From contig CANPZI010000016.1 in assembly GCA_947588995.1 (NCBI GenBank), positions 1 through 59,205 of the forward strand: a stretch of 59,205 nt of DNA, given 5' to 3'. This DNA is from an uncultured Lachnospiraceae bacterium. Lineage in GTDB: Bacteria; Bacillota; Clostridia; Lachnospirales; Lachnospiraceae. Shown one piece after another: positions 9,760 to 18,761 of the stretch. Numbering within the stretch: position 1 is the stretch's first letter; every line of letters starts with the position of its first letter. The notes under the pieces are model-generated. The model did no database searches. It worked only from the letters and a program-made list of their open reading frames with translations, and was not told the origin of the DNA. The translations under genes were made by a program, and so were the position numbers.

Positions 9760-10443
9760 TTACTCGCCGTCTTCCTTCAGGATAGTGCCGATGATCTCAT
9801 CAGGCAGAGGCAGCCGAGGATCACTACCCATCTCTTCTTCAGAGCCGAACAGGATCTTCTCCAGAGCCGTGAGCTTATCGGCGGTCGCCTTAGTAGAGTC
9901 AATCACCAGGTGGGCAGTGGGCCGCAGACCAGTGACGTTCACAGGGATCGTAGTGATCTCGTAGCTCAGGGTACCCGGCTCAGGACTCTCGTTCACGGTG
10001 TTATGAGCAACCTCAGAGGGAGAGGCGGTGCAGCCATACACCAGATGCAGCTCATAGCCGTGAGCATCGCCATCGGTATCGTTACCGATACGAGTCCGAT
10101 AGGCCAGACCGAAGTTCTTCCGAGCCTGCTGAGTGACCCGCAGCCCCTTGGTGTTAGACGGCAGAACGCAGCCGTCGCACTCGTCGAACTCCTCAGGAGT
10201 ATCGTAGCACTCCAGAGTCAGACCGAAGTCCTCAGCAGAACGCAGAGACAGGTACTTGATGTTATCGGCGTAGATGTCGTTCGCCTCAGCACCAGACGGG
10301 CTGTCGGTGATCGCAGTCACGCCATTCCAGGCAACACCCTTCGGATAAATGCCCCCAGCCTGAACGTAAAGGGCAACATGGTCGATACCAGTGGTGTAGA
10401 ATCTTTCACCAGTCTGGTCCCACACAAGAGCTTTACCAGCCAT
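9760..10443 (-). CDS. Major tail tube protein
   Basis: It encodes 227 residues, the usual length for a siphoviral tube protein. It begins MAGKALVWDQTGERFY and has a beta-rich, Gly/Thr-rich sequence with PVNVTGLRPTAHLVID near the C-terminus, a pattern shared by phi13/TP901-like major tail proteins. Gene order (neck proteins, this gene, hairpin, chaperones, tape measure) supports the call. Confidence 0.8.
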   Translation of the reverse strand: MAGKALVWDQTGERFYTTGIDHVALYVQAGGIYPKGVAWNGVTAITDSPSGAEANDIYADNIKYLSLRSAEDFGLTLECYDTPEEFDECDGCVLPSNTKGLRVTQQARKNFGLAYRTRIGNDTDGDAHGYELHLVYGCTASPSEVAHNTVNESPEPGTLSYEITTIPVNVTGLRPTAHLVIDSTKATADKLTALEKILFGSEEEMGSDPRLPLPDEIIGTILKEDGE

Positions 10444-10464
10444 TTTTGTTATCCTCCTTAAAAA

Positions 10465-10806
10465 CTAAAAGTACACATCATAAACTCGATGCGCTATGTT
10501 GTCAGACACAAAAGAATTCGTGTAAGACACGTAGGGTAGGGCTTCAACCAACGGCGCAAGATCCGCACTTTCAGGATCTCTGGACATCGTGGTCAGCTGC
10601 CAATGAATCTTGTTGAAATACCGAGCGTTATCGGCATAATTGATCAGCGGAGCAGAATCGTTGTAAACGATGCAGGGGTATTCAAGCTTGAACCCTGTCG
10701 GTGGATTGTAGTAGACATGGGATGACTTGTCAGACTTCTTTACGAAGGGCTTCGCTAGCTCTTCCAAAAGTTCTTGGAACTTAAGCCGTTTCTGGAGTCT
10801 CTCCAT
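10465..10806 (-). CDS. Probable tail terminator/completion protein
   Basis: It encodes 113 residues. The ATG at 10806 has GGAGG 8 nt upstream and is preferred to a GTG at 10815. A HWQLTTMSRDPESADL segment and the ending YDVYF resemble tail terminator proteins that cap the tube and join it to the neck. It lies just before the tube gene. Confidence 0.55.
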   Translation of the reverse strand: MERLQKRLKFQELLEELAKPFVKKSDKSSHVYYNPPTGFKLEYPCIVYNDSAPLINYADNARYFNKIHWQLTTMSRDPESADLAPLVEALPYVSYTNSFVSDNIAHRVYDVYF

Positions 10807-11116
10807 TCCACACACCTCCGATCTCGAGAGTCAATCTTGGGAACGAGACCTGGATCGTATTCACTTTCCAACGGACCCCGCTCCACAAGACATACTTGAT
10901 GGACCCCCAGTTCTGCTGTGCATACAGATCAGCCAGGATCGTGATCTGATTGTTCAAACGGAGGTTGTCATCCGTAGATTGGCTTTGAGGCTCCCACTTA
11001 TGAAACGACCGAGTTACGTCTCCAACATAGGGGCGCTCGATCATTTCGCTTCTGTGAATTCCAGGTTTGACTTCGACATCATCAACCCAGAACCCGACCT
11101 TCCCAGCGAATTTCAT
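10781..11116 (-). CDS. Probable head closure/stopper protein
   Basis: It encodes 111 residues with a beta-rich sequence (GKVGFWVDDVEVKPGI and GSIKYVLWSGVRWKVNTIQ), as in SPP1 gp16-type stoppers. It sits between the capsid-proximal genes and the tail terminator and overlaps the next gene by 26 bp. GGAGG lies 10 nt before the start. Confidence 0.5.
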   Translation of the reverse strand: MKFAGKVGFWVDDVEVKPGIHRSEMIERPYVGDVTRSFHKWEPQSQSTDDNLRLNNQITILADLYAQQNWGSIKYVLWSGVRWKVNTIQVSFPRLTLEIGGVWNGETPETA

Positions 11117-11140
11117 GAGAAAACAACCTCCATTTTGAAA

Positions 11141-11527
11141 TTAGACCGCTTCGCCCAGGGTCAGCCCACTAAGATCGTAGATCTTCTCCACGGACTTATC
11201 GGACTTGGTGACCTTCACGTAGATCTTCTGAGCATCCTTATTGGTTACGGAGTAAACGCAGTAACCATCATCAACAGTCACATAATTCTTCATCACGGTA
11301 GACCCGCCAGTCATCTTTGTCTCGATCGTTCCTCCGTCAGGAGCCGCAAGCTTCAGAACAAGGTGATGCTTCGAGGTATCCTTAGAGAAAGTCTTATAGT
11401 CGTCGACGCTGTTCAGGGTACCGGAAATAGACGTACCGTCGATCCGGATGTCGGACTGAAGCTCATTGCCTGTTTTGTCGTAATATAGCGTCTCGCCGTC
11501 TCCAGGCTCAACGGAGAGACTAATCAT
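11141..11527 (-). CDS. Capsid-adjacent protein, possible head fibre/decoration or Ig-like protein
   Basis: This 128-residue protein is translationally coupled to the capsid gene (ATGA overlap at 11524). It is rich in Thr, Asp, Gly and Lys and predicted beta, with no recognised catalytic motif. Position and composition fit a capsid decoration protein; a connector is the alternative. Confidence 0.4.
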   Translation of the reverse strand: MISLSVEPGDGETLYYDKTGNELQSDIRIDGTSISGTLNSVDDYKTFSKDTSKHHLVLKLAAPDGGTIETKMTGGSTVMKNYVTVDDGYCVYSVTNKDAQKIYVKVTKSDKSVEKIYDLSGLTLGEAV

Positions 11528-12765
11528 TCCCCCACCTTACCAGTGATAGTGATGGCAGAGAACGGCTTGACCAGAGCGCCGGACATCCGGGTCTCGATCA
11601 GATACTTGTACTGGTTGAAGTCGATGTCGAAGTCGTCGAACATGGACATGCCGCCCTTAGGATCCTGGCCAACATTGTAGTCGGCGAGGTTGACGATGAC
11701 GCCGATCAGCTCGTGCTTCTTATCGGCACCGAACTTGCTCTTGTACTCCTCAGCCTCCATCACCTCGACAGTGACGATCTTGGAAACACGCAGAGCAGTG
11801 GCCAGCTCAGCCTCGGTCTTGTACAGACGATGACCGATCTGATCCTTGAGCAGCAGCATCTCGGTCAGCCAATCATCAGTAGTGAACAGGGTCGGGCTGC
11901 CAGAGCCACGATAGTTCTTGTGAGCGCGGATGACGCTCTCGATGACCTTGTCGGCCTTCTGAGCAGGAGTAGCATCGGGAGCAAACTCCAGATCGATCTT
12001 CACATTGAACAGATCAACGTCGGTCGCAATAGGACGAATGCAGTCCTCGGAGATCTTGCCATCGGTACCGGGAGTACGGCCATCGCCAAGCAGGATCGCA
12101 CGAGCGATTTCCTCGTCCAGCATGACGCGCATCTCACCGCGAATCCAGGCGACAACGTCGAAGTCGGTAATGTCGACGATGTCATCACGATCCAGCTTCT
12201 GCAGCTTGTAAATCGTGGTCGGATTGGTAACACGCTTCAGGGTGCTGAAGACCTCATACATCTTCTGAGTACCCTTCTTCGCGTAACCCTTGGCCCGAGC
12301 CTCATCTTCGGTGATGTTCGCGTACATGCTCTTGACGCGGCTGAACGGGGTGTGGTGAACCTTGCCGATAACCTCACGCACCCAGTCAGTACGACGGCCG
12401 ATAAACTCAGGGGCGCCATTAGTCAGCCCCCGGGCATCAGGGTAGAACATGCTGGGGTTCTTGAAGCCGTATTCACCGTAGTGTGCGTAGCTGTCAGACT
12501 CGCTCGTGGGCAGGGTCATGCCATTAGTCGGCACATTGGGGATGCCAGAAGCATGCATCAGAGCGTTCTCATCAACCACCACGGGTACACCACTGTGCAT
12601 CAGAATGGGTTCCTCCCGCTCCGCCACAAAGCGATTCCAGCTCTCACGCAGGGAACCATAGGTCTTCGCATTGCCCATGATCTCCTTGATGTCGGAATGG
12701 GACAGGACGCAGCTGTTCTGCTCCTCGCCGCCCATGCCATTGTTCTCGAACGCATTATGCGCCAT
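11524..12765 (-). CDS. Candidate internal-start product: major capsid protein alone
   Basis: Inside the fusion frame an ATG at 12765 is preceded by GGAGG with 8 nt spacing, just after the acidic linker. Initiation here would give a 413-residue protein beginning MAHNAFENNGMGG, the size of a free HK97-type major capsid protein, and would allow many capsid subunits per protease. In-frame internal starts are known in phage head genes; use here is inferred. Confidence 0.5.
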   Translation of the reverse strand: MAHNAFENNGMGGEEQNSCVLSHSDIKEIMGNAKTYGSLRESWNRFVAEREEPILMHSGVPVVVDENALMHASGIPNVPTNGMTLPTSESDSYAHYGEYGFKNPSMFYPDARGLTNGAPEFIGRRTDWVREVIGKVHHTPFSRVKSMYANITEDEARAKGYAKKGTQKMYEVFSTLKRVTNPTTIYKLQKLDRDDIVDITDFDVVAWIRGEMRVMLDEEIARAILLGDGRTPGTDGKISEDCIRPIATDVDLFNVKIDLEFAPDATPAQKADKVIESVIRAHKNYRGSGSPTLFTTDDWLTEMLLLKDQIGHRLYKTEAELATALRVSKIVTVEVMEAEEYKSKFGADKKHELIGVIVNLADYNVGQDPKGGMSMFDDFDIDFNQYKYLIETRMSGALVKPFSAITITGKVGE

Positions 12766-13455
12766 TTCAGTGTCCTCCTCATCATCATTATCGTCTGCGC
12801 CAGATTCGCCAGCGCTTTCGAGAGCCATGCCAATCACAGCATTAACGACTCTCTTCTGGATAGGCGTCAGAGTGTCAAGCACATCTTTGACAGTCTGGCC
12901 ATTGGTCTCTTCGGACTTCTCGTCCTTCTTCTCATCAGCCACAGAAGAATCCTCCTTCTTTTCGTCAGGCTTACCGTCCTCGGAATGATAGATCTCCAGG
13001 ATCTCGCCAGTGTAAATCTGCCCCTCTTCCTCATCATCAAGAAGAGCAAGGCCGTGGCACATAATGGACTCAATAAAAGCACCCGGATTAGCGCCGGCCA
13101 GTACAAGACTGACTTCCCGGATCTTCCCGTGCTTCACTCTGGGCCCATCCTGCTTGAGATCATTGGCATAGATACTCAGAGATTCCACATCACCGTGGAG
13201 AATAGCCTCCTTCGCTTCTTTGGCGGCCTTGCCATTGTTGAAGTAACAATCCGCCCAAACACCCTCGGCCCTATTCTGAAGAATAGCATGACCGAGAACT
13301 TTAGACGGGTCTCCCTGCTGATGATTCCACAGAAGAGGAACCTTATCACCATCCTGAGGTGCAAACGCACCAGGATTAATAATACGACCATCAGCACAAA
13401 GGAGATTGTTCTTCGTCGCCCAACCGCCAAAATCAGCATGTTTCGCGATAGACAA
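11524..13455 (-). CDS. Prohead protease-scaffold-major capsid protein fusion
   Basis: One 643-residue frame joins what are often separate genes. Residues about 1-135 are an HK97 gp4-like prohead protease: LLWNHQ supplies the candidate catalytic His, ESLSIYA the Ser, and VSLVLAGANPGAF is the conserved core strand. Residues about 150-230 are acidic and low in complexity, scaffold-like. Residues about 245-643 are an HK97-fold capsid protein ending GALVKPFSAITITGKVGE. Translation probably starts at a TTG at 13455, 9 nt after AGGGGG. An internal ATG at 12765 has a strong ribosome site of its own. Confidence 0.85.
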   Translation of the reverse strand: MSIAKHADFGGWATKNNLLCADGRIINPGAFAPQDGDKVPLLWNHQQGDPSKVLGHAILQNRAEGVWADCYFNNGKAAKEAKEAILHGDVESLSIYANDLKQDGPRVKHGKIREVSLVLAGANPGAFIESIMCHGLALLDDEEEGQIYTGEILEIYHSEDGKPDEKKEDSSVADEKKDEKSEETNGQTVKDVLDTLTPIQKRVVNAVIGMALESAGESGADDNDDEEDTEMAHNAFENNGMGGEEQNSCVLSHSDIKEIMGNAKTYGSLRESWNRFVAEREEPILMHSGVPVVVDENALMHASGIPNVPTNGMTLPTSESDSYAHYGEYGFKNPSMFYPDARGLTNGAPEFIGRRTDWVREVIGKVHHTPFSRVKSMYANITEDEARAKGYAKKGTQKMYEVFSTLKRVTNPTTIYKLQKLDRDDIVDITDFDVVAWIRGEMRVMLDEEIARAILLGDGRTPGTDGKISEDCIRPIATDVDLFNVKIDLEFAPDATPAQKADKVIESVIRAHKNYRGSGSPTLFTTDDWLTEMLLLKDQIGHRLYKTEAELATALRVSKIVTVEVMEAEEYKSKFGADKKHELIGVIVNLADYNVGQDPKGGMSMFDDFDIDFNQYKYLIETRMSGALVKPFSAITITGKVGE

Positions 13456-13502
13456 ACAAATTACCCCCTTTTATACTTACCCACTATTTTCAAACAGATC
13501 AC

Positions 13503-14834
13503 CTACTTAGAGACTTTCAAATCGGTCGTACTCAGGGTTCCTATCTGGTTTAGCCATTTCCGACCATTTTGAATTCTCGTCAGGTTTTCTGTTGAAGATG
13601 AGGTTGCGGAAAAATTAGAGACCTCCTCGTTTGCTCCAGGAACGTCTCGCTCGCCTTCGTTGGGCTGAGAAATATTACTGTTGATGAGTTTATCGGCCTT
13701 CGGGTCCTTAGATGGACGACGACCCACAATAGCACGAATCTCGTTACTGGTCAAGATCTCGTTACGTGTGAACTTATCGGCAATCTCGGCCATCTGAGCA
13801 GCCGGAACAAGCTTAAACGGATCACGCCGGAAACGAATCGCCTGATGTTGCGTCCGAGCAGTCTTAGAAAGCCACTTGCGCTCCATCTCCTGCTGGAAAG
13901 CAACGCCCATCACTTCAATTGTTCTATTCTGGTAATTCAGCATCTCTGCTTCGCTCGCTGTGCCATCAAAGATCGACTTCGTCAGACCAAGCTGGTTGTA
14001 AAGTTGCTCTTGAAGATCCTTTGCCTGAGCCCAAAGATTGTTCTCAACGGCTCGGTTCAACTGAGTAATCTTCTCGGTGCCATCGACATACGCAATGCCA
14101 AGCTGAGCCCCCATCAGCTGATCTTCAATGTCTTTTCGTCTCTGTTCAGCTTCTCTTCGCTTCGCCTCACCACGAATTACGTAAGGAAGCTGAAGAATCA
14201 AATCCAATTTACCAGAACTATTCTGCTCATTGGTCCGATCGATCTGATTCAACAAACGCAGAAGACGCTGGAGCAAAGAGTTCGGCTCATTCATGATCGA
14301 ATAGAAAGGATTCTCAACGATCACAACAGCGCTCTTCGGCATAACCAATCGCTTTTTCTGACCCGTAAACTCGTCATAGGCCTCCATCTCAACAGAAGTC
14401 TTATACCAAGTCGTAATCTTCGCAACCCGTACTGTGTAAATCTTGTACGACTCTGTCTGAGCAGGATCATCACTCGTATACACAGGGGCCAGAGCAACCG
14501 TTCCTTCATTGAACATCATCATGGCAGCGTCAAGCATTAAAGCCATCGGTGTCTGATCGAGGTTTGACGACGAACTAAGAACATCGTTCAATGGGCCTCG
14601 AATAACTTCCTTGAAATTGCCATCTTCGTCAACCATAACATGGTTAAACTCCAAAGAAGCAAAGTCGACCGCAATTCGATTGAAAATTGCACCCATTATC
14701 GACCGAGAATTATAGCTTCGATAATAGTTCCGGTCCGGACGACCGCCAAACCCAGAACCGTCGTATTGGTAAGGCTGATTCCGTCCTAAGAAGGCGTTCC
14801 AACCTCGACGAAGTCTTTCGCCAAAATCTGCCAT
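13503..14834 (-). CDS. Portal protein (HK97/SPP1-type)
   Basis: It encodes 443 residues, the usual size for a siphoviral portal. RNYYRSYNSRSIMGAIFNRI near the N-terminus is the portal clip-side start, and NEILTSNEIRAIVGRRPS followed by DPKADKLINSN is the typical C-terminal portal motif. It forms the dodecameric DNA gate at the head vertex. It follows large terminase and precedes the protease-capsid gene, the canonical order. AGGAGG is 9 nt upstream. Confidence 0.92.
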   Translation of the reverse strand: MADFGERLRRGWNAFLGRNQPYQYDGSGFGGRPDRNYYRSYNSRSIMGAIFNRIAVDFASLEFNHVMVDEDGNFKEVIRGPLNDVLSSSSNLDQTPMALMLDAAMMMFNEGTVALAPVYTSDDPAQTESYKIYTVRVAKITTWYKTSVEMEAYDEFTGQKKRLVMPKSAVVIVENPFYSIMNEPNSLLQRLLRLLNQIDRTNEQNSSGKLDLILQLPYVIRGEAKRREAEQRRKDIEDQLMGAQLGIAYVDGTEKITQLNRAVENNLWAQAKDLQEQLYNQLGLTKSIFDGTASEAEMLNYQNRTIEVMGVAFQQEMERKWLSKTARTQHQAIRFRRDPFKLVPAAQMAEIADKFTRNEILTSNEIRAIVGRRPSKDPKADKLINSNISQPNEGERDVPGANEEVSNFSATSSSTENLTRIQNGRKWLNQIGTLSTTDLKVSK

Positions 14835-14849
14835 GGACGCAACCCTCCT

Positions 14850-15824
14850 TTATCTCCATGTTCTTGCAAATTGATCCCAATAAGAAGACTGAACCGCGCC
14901 AGGAAGAAGCGGTAGGTCATTCACTTCCATCCGCTCAAGATCTTTCAAGAAATCGTCAACTGTGTTGTACGCTTTCTGATTTGATCTTTGTTCCCGCTCA
15001 TTCTCTCTTCTTTTCGAAGCAGCCTCTCGATCATTTCTTCTACTCTCTCGTTTGGCTTCTCTCTCAGCTTCCTTATTAGCTTTCTTTCTAGCAGCTTGTT
15101 CTGCTTTTTCAGCCGCTTTCTCAGCTGCTCGATCGGCAGCTTTTCGTTCGGTTTCTGATTTCTCAGGAGGCTTCGACTTGGTGTTGCTTCCACTACCTGA
15201 CTTACCAGAAGCGACGCCCTTAAGCGAGTCATTAATACTCTTAAGAGCCTTAAGTCTCTTGGCATATGCTTCCGGAGTTTCGCCAGGAAGACGACCCATA
15301 TTATACATGTTAATATTGTCTTTCTTCATCAAGCCGAACGCTTTAGCAAGCTTCTTGCTAGAATCAACCAATTGAGCAGTCTCGTCGCTAAGAACTCTAA
15401 TGCGTTTAAGAGTTTCTGCAGCTTGATCCAGAAAATGTTTTCCCTGCGGCTCTTTTGGAAGTTGCTCTTTATAAGCATTCTCCAATTTAAGCCGCTCGAT
15501 TGCTTTCTGAAGCTGCTTGTTACTCATCTTATCGATGTTCTTCTGATTCTTAGGAAACTTGGACTTAGCATCCTCTTCTTGAGCTCGCTTCCTCTGAATC
15601 TCCTGAGCCTGCTTTTTGGTCATGGGCTTCTTCTTGGTTTTTGCTTTCTCGGCCCTCTGCTCCGCTTTCTTAGTCCGCCTCTTTACACGGGTGTTAATCC
15701 CACTACCAAGCGGATACGGAGGCCCTCTAAAAACGCCCCACTTCGCTCCTTTAATCTGATGATGGATCAGATAATCAGGGGAAACACCTAAATCAGAGAT
15801 CTCGATGAACTTATTATGGTCCAT
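14850..15824 (-). CDS. Highly charged head-region protein with an IKGAKWGVF motif
   Basis: This 324-residue protein is dominated by lysine, arginine, glutamate and alanine, and largely predicted coiled coil. Near the N-terminus it carries HHQIKGAKWGVFRGPPYPL, a variant of the H-x-IKGMKWG motif seen in many Firmicutes phage head-region proteins, followed by a glycine-serine-glycine turn. It sits between terminase and portal. The function is not known; an internal head or packaging-associated protein is likely. The PYPLGSG part resembles the N-terminus of the predicted RNA polymerase. Confidence 0.6.
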   Translation of the reverse strand: MDHNKFIEISDLGVSPDYLIHHQIKGAKWGVFRGPPYPLGSGINTRVKRRTKKAEQRAEKAKTKKKPMTKKQAQEIQRKRAQEEDAKSKFPKNQKNIDKMSNKQLQKAIERLKLENAYKEQLPKEPQGKHFLDQAAETLKRIRVLSDETAQLVDSSKKLAKAFGLMKKDNINMYNMGRLPGETPEAYAKRLKALKSINDSLKGVASGKSGSGSNTKSKPPEKSETERKAADRAAEKAAEKAEQAARKKANKEAEREAKRESRRNDREAASKRRENEREQRSNQKAYNTVDDFLKDLERMEVNDLPLLPGAVQSSYWDQFARTWR

Positions 15825-15866
15825 TTTGAAAATCCCCCTTCATTTTATTAAAAGTTAAATGTATTT

Positions 15867-16586
15867 TCAAGGCAAATACTCATGTTGTTTTCTTTCATAC
15901 TCATACAACAATGAGGGGTCTTCATTCTTATCCCAATGCATATGATAATCTGCTCCAAAAGCAATTTTATCTGAGACCACATCACCGTTATGAGTCGTAA
16001 AAACTTCCTTTTCAAAACCTGGTATCTCATAAAAGTTATGCTCTTTAAGCCAAGATGAATATTCATTTCCACTTATTTTACCACTCAAATACTTTGCACC
16101 AAGCTTGTCTCTTTCTATATAATCTTTAAATGGTATCAGTTTCTTAGCATCTTCTCCATATCGACCAATTTCATTTTCATATATTTTCCTTAAATTCATC
16201 ATTTGAATATTCTTTTTAGCGGTTTCATTTCTTGCCAGCTTTGCTAATCTTTTAGCTGACGCAGCCGCAGCCGCAGCTTGCTGTAAATTAAGAGTACGAA
16301 TAGCATTAGCTCCTAAAGCTATAGTGCCCACAGCCAGAGCACTAACTGCAATACCCCCACCAATTTTCAAAGCCTTCTTAACCCTGGCATCTCGAGCGGC
16401 TTTCTGCTCAGGAGTAAGCTCTTTACGTTCTTTTCCAGAAACAGAATACCGCTTTTTACCAGCAGAAGTAAGCGTGCCATCTGCATTCTGATAACGACGA
16501 ACGCCCCATTTCATTCCTTTGATTCCATGATGAGCCAAACTGTTCTCATCATTCTGGACGCCAATGTAATAGTAACCACCATACAT
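15867..16586 (-). CDS. Head-region protein with an HGIKGMKWGVRRYQN motif
   Basis: It encodes 239 residues from the ATG at 16586, next to a ten-G tract that serves as the Shine-Dalgarno region. HHGIKGMKWGVRRYQNADG followed by LTSAGKKRY is a motif widespread in Firmicutes phage morphogenesis proteins. A hydrophobic, Ala/Gly-rich segment (about residues 85-110) follows, then a charged helical region. The DNA is visibly more AT-rich than its neighbours, suggesting separate acquisition. The molecular role is unknown; proximity to the portal suggests a minor head protein. Confidence 0.55.
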   Translation of the reverse strand: MYGGYYYIGVQNDENSLAHHGIKGMKWGVRRYQNADGTLTSAGKKRYSVSGKERKELTPEQKAARDARVKKALKIGGGIAVSALAVGTIALGANAIRTLNLQQAAAAAASAKRLAKLARNETAKKNIQMMNLRKIYENEIGRYGEDAKKLIPFKDYIERDKLGAKYLSGKISGNEYSSWLKEHNFYEIPGFEKEVFTTHNGDVVSDKIAFGADYHMHWDKNEDPSLLYEYERKQHEYLP

Positions 16587-16593
16587 TTGCCAT

Positions 16594-16603
16594 CCCCCCC
16601 CCC
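16594..16603 (-). repeat. G10 homopolymer tract next to a start codon
   Basis: Ten consecutive C on the plus strand (G10 in the mRNA), flanked by T7, lie between the terL stop and the ATG at 16586 and form that gene's Shine-Dalgarno region. Such tracts change length by slipped-strand replication. Confidence 0.85.
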
Positions 16604-16611
16604 TTTTTTTA

Positions 16612-18357
16612 TTAATCAAAGTCGTCCTTCATTCTCTTATACGCGATATATGCGTCCATAAGAGCCGAAACATTATCGATCTTATCTTCGTGACGCTTCT
16701 TATAAAGCATTCTATTGCCGTTCACATCTTCGAGAACGACACAATTGCCCATTGCGAAAGACATCAGCTCTTCGTCAAACTCAAGAAGTCGGTCTTCAGC
16801 CAAGTCTTTCAACTCGCCAAGGGGAACAGACTCTGTCTTACGCCCCTGAATAACTTTCTCAACTCCATACTCACCATTTCGCATACACCAAAGTGGTATA
16901 AACTCATCAGAGTTATACGGGTCGTAACCGAGGCATCGGACATCATACTCATAGTCGTCGATCATCCGTTCGAGATCCGAATAGACGTCTCGCATCTCCA
17001 GAACAGAACCATTCATGATGATCAGACTGCCTTCCTCGACAAACTCCTGATACTTCATGTACATAGCAGAGGGAAGACGCTCGAAAGTTCTCGACGTAAT
17101 GTACGATCGAGTCTTAACGCCGTACTTTCCGCCACGGAGAGGGAACAAAAATGTAAACGCACAGAAGTCGTCGCCCTGAGACAAGTCCGCACCAAGAGCA
17201 CAAGGCATTCCTCGATAGCTCCGACGCGTCTTCACGGGAAGAGTCTCCTCGTACGTGAAGTAATACGTGTAACCCTCCATCGGGATCCCAAACCGCTTCG
17301 CCAAGATGTCGTTTCGAGCAGAAGGGGATTTCTCGGCGCGCTCCACATCCTGCTGATAAACCTCGTACTGAATGGTCTTTCCAAGATTCGGAGCCGCTTT
17401 AAGCCACATCTCAGGATTTGCAACCTCTTGTATGTCGTCCAGCTTATACCACCAGATCGACACATGAGGATTGTCATAGTCTCCTTTGAGAATGTCTCGA
17501 AGCTCCATCTTAATCGTGTCGCCAACGCCGTTCCGAATCGTTCCTTCAGAGCTCATAGCGATGATCAGATAGTTCTCAAGCTTCGATCCACCCTGCTCAA
17601 GAGCACCTATTGGATCTTCACGAATGTCACAAGAAAGCCATTCGTCTACGGTAGTGTACGCATTTTGAAGTCCCTGCAACTTTCCTATGCTCATCGGTCG
17701 AACCTCGAGCAAAGAGCCCGTCATGAAGTTCTCAATACCCTTCTTCGTACAGACAAGCTTCGCACGATTGGCTCTGGAGCCTTTCGTGTTGTAAATGGAG
17801 CCATCCGTAAGGAACTTGAACATCGGTCCACGGGCTCGAGTGATTGCAGTCCGAAACGGAGCCAGAATTTCCTCAGCCTGTTTCATCGTAGGGGCCGTCG
17901 TGATCTGATGAGTAGTTGAAGTGTCCACGACCAGACCATAAGCTTGATGGCATGTGCCGTAAAGAGTCTTCGCACTACCTCGAGCGACGATCAAATACTG
18001 CTTGTTCCGAAGCCGCTTCTTGACAATTCGCTTCATATACCGCCCAGGACGACCGTGCTGACCAGGTTCGAAGATGCTCCGCTCGGTAAAGTAATACCAG
18101 CCGTAAACGTCTTCTGCCCAGAGCTTGAAAGTGTCTAACAAATGGAGATCACTGCCATCTGTCAAAGTCAATTCATTCTCACAGAATCGAATCCAGCCCT
18201 CGACAGCTTCATCATCGTAATAGAAACGAGGATCAGCGATTAATTGGTCAATTCGATTCATTGTAAGATTGATCTCTTGACAAACTGGAATCTCACCACG
18301 CAATACGGCGTCACGGAATTGGCCATAATACTTTGGGACAGCCGTATTTGAGAGCAT
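16612..18357 (-). CDS. terL: Terminase large subunit
   Basis: It encodes 581 residues. The ATPase half has a Walker A-like ARGSAKT near residue 125 and a Walker B TTVDEW near 235. The nuclease half has acidic clusters GADLSQGDD (about 390), GYDPYNS and a late DNVSALMDAY. This is the HK97-type terminase, which pumps DNA into the prohead and cuts concatemers. It lies downstream of an HNH nuclease and a small-terminase candidate, as in cos-type phages. Confidence 0.93.
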   Translation of the reverse strand: MLSNTAVPKYYGQFRDAVLRGEIPVCQEINLTMNRIDQLIADPRFYYDDEAVEGWIRFCENELTLTDGSDLHLLDTFKLWAEDVYGWYYFTERSIFEPGQHGRPGRYMKRIVKKRLRNKQYLIVARGSAKTLYGTCHQAYGLVVDTSTTHQITTAPTMKQAEEILAPFRTAITRARGPMFKFLTDGSIYNTKGSRANRAKLVCTKKGIENFMTGSLLEVRPMSIGKLQGLQNAYTTVDEWLSCDIREDPIGALEQGGSKLENYLIIAMSSEGTIRNGVGDTIKMELRDILKGDYDNPHVSIWWYKLDDIQEVANPEMWLKAAPNLGKTIQYEVYQQDVERAEKSPSARNDILAKRFGIPMEGYTYYFTYEETLPVKTRRSYRGMPCALGADLSQGDDFCAFTFLFPLRGGKYGVKTRSYITSRTFERLPSAMYMKYQEFVEEGSLIIMNGSVLEMRDVYSDLERMIDDYEYDVRCLGYDPYNSDEFIPLWCMRNGEYGVEKVIQGRKTESVPLGELKDLAEDRLLEFDEELMSFAMGNCVVLEDVNGNRMLYKKRHEDKIDNVSALMDAYIAYKRMKDDFD

Positions 18358-18375
18358 TAGATCACTTCCTATTCG

Positions 18376-18759
18376 TCATCGTTTGTCTGTTGGGAAGGTA
18401 GTGTCTGTCTGAATAGAGAGTCTCCACTCAAGTTCGGACACCTCCTCAGTCAAAGAGTTCACAAGATACGAAGCCTGAGGCGGGTCAAACTTAAGACGTG
18501 CTCTCTTCGCGATGTAGTCCTTCGCCATCTCATATCTCGGGTCGGCATTCTGCTCGCCAAGGAAATCGGCCCAAGTCTCGTCTTCACCAGTAATGCGAAA
18601 ACCAGAATAGGGACCGATGCCAAGCTGAGTCAAAACAGCAAAGGCAGTGTTGATCTCGCTAATGAGCGGACCGTCGAAATCATGAATCTCATCATCTAAT
18701 CCGAGTTTCAATCGGACATATGACAAGATCTTACTCAGGTCTCCACGAAGTTCACTCAC
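18376..18759 (-). CDS. Possible head-tail connector (gp6-like)
   Basis: It encodes 127 residues from a GTG. An N-terminal LSKILSYVRLKLGL helix followed by an AFAVLTQLGIGP segment resembles gp6-like connector proteins that form a ring under the portal. In this phage it lies before terminase and not after the capsid, so the assignment is tentative. Confidence 0.4.
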   Translation of the reverse strand: MSELRGDLSKILSYVRLKLGLDDEIHDFDGPLISEINTAFAVLTQLGIGPYSGFRITGEDETWADFLGEQNADPRYEMAKDYIAKRARLKFDPPQASYLVNSLTEEVSELEWRLSIQTDTTFPTDKR

Positions 18760-18761
18760 CG

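Noticed and set aside
11713..13572. 619-codon plus-strand open frame antisense to the protease-capsid gene
   Set aside because: It mirrors a highly biased minus-strand coding frame, has no ribosome site at its start and no domain; the same applies to long plus-strand frames at 6604-7935, 16690-17919 and 55579-56583.
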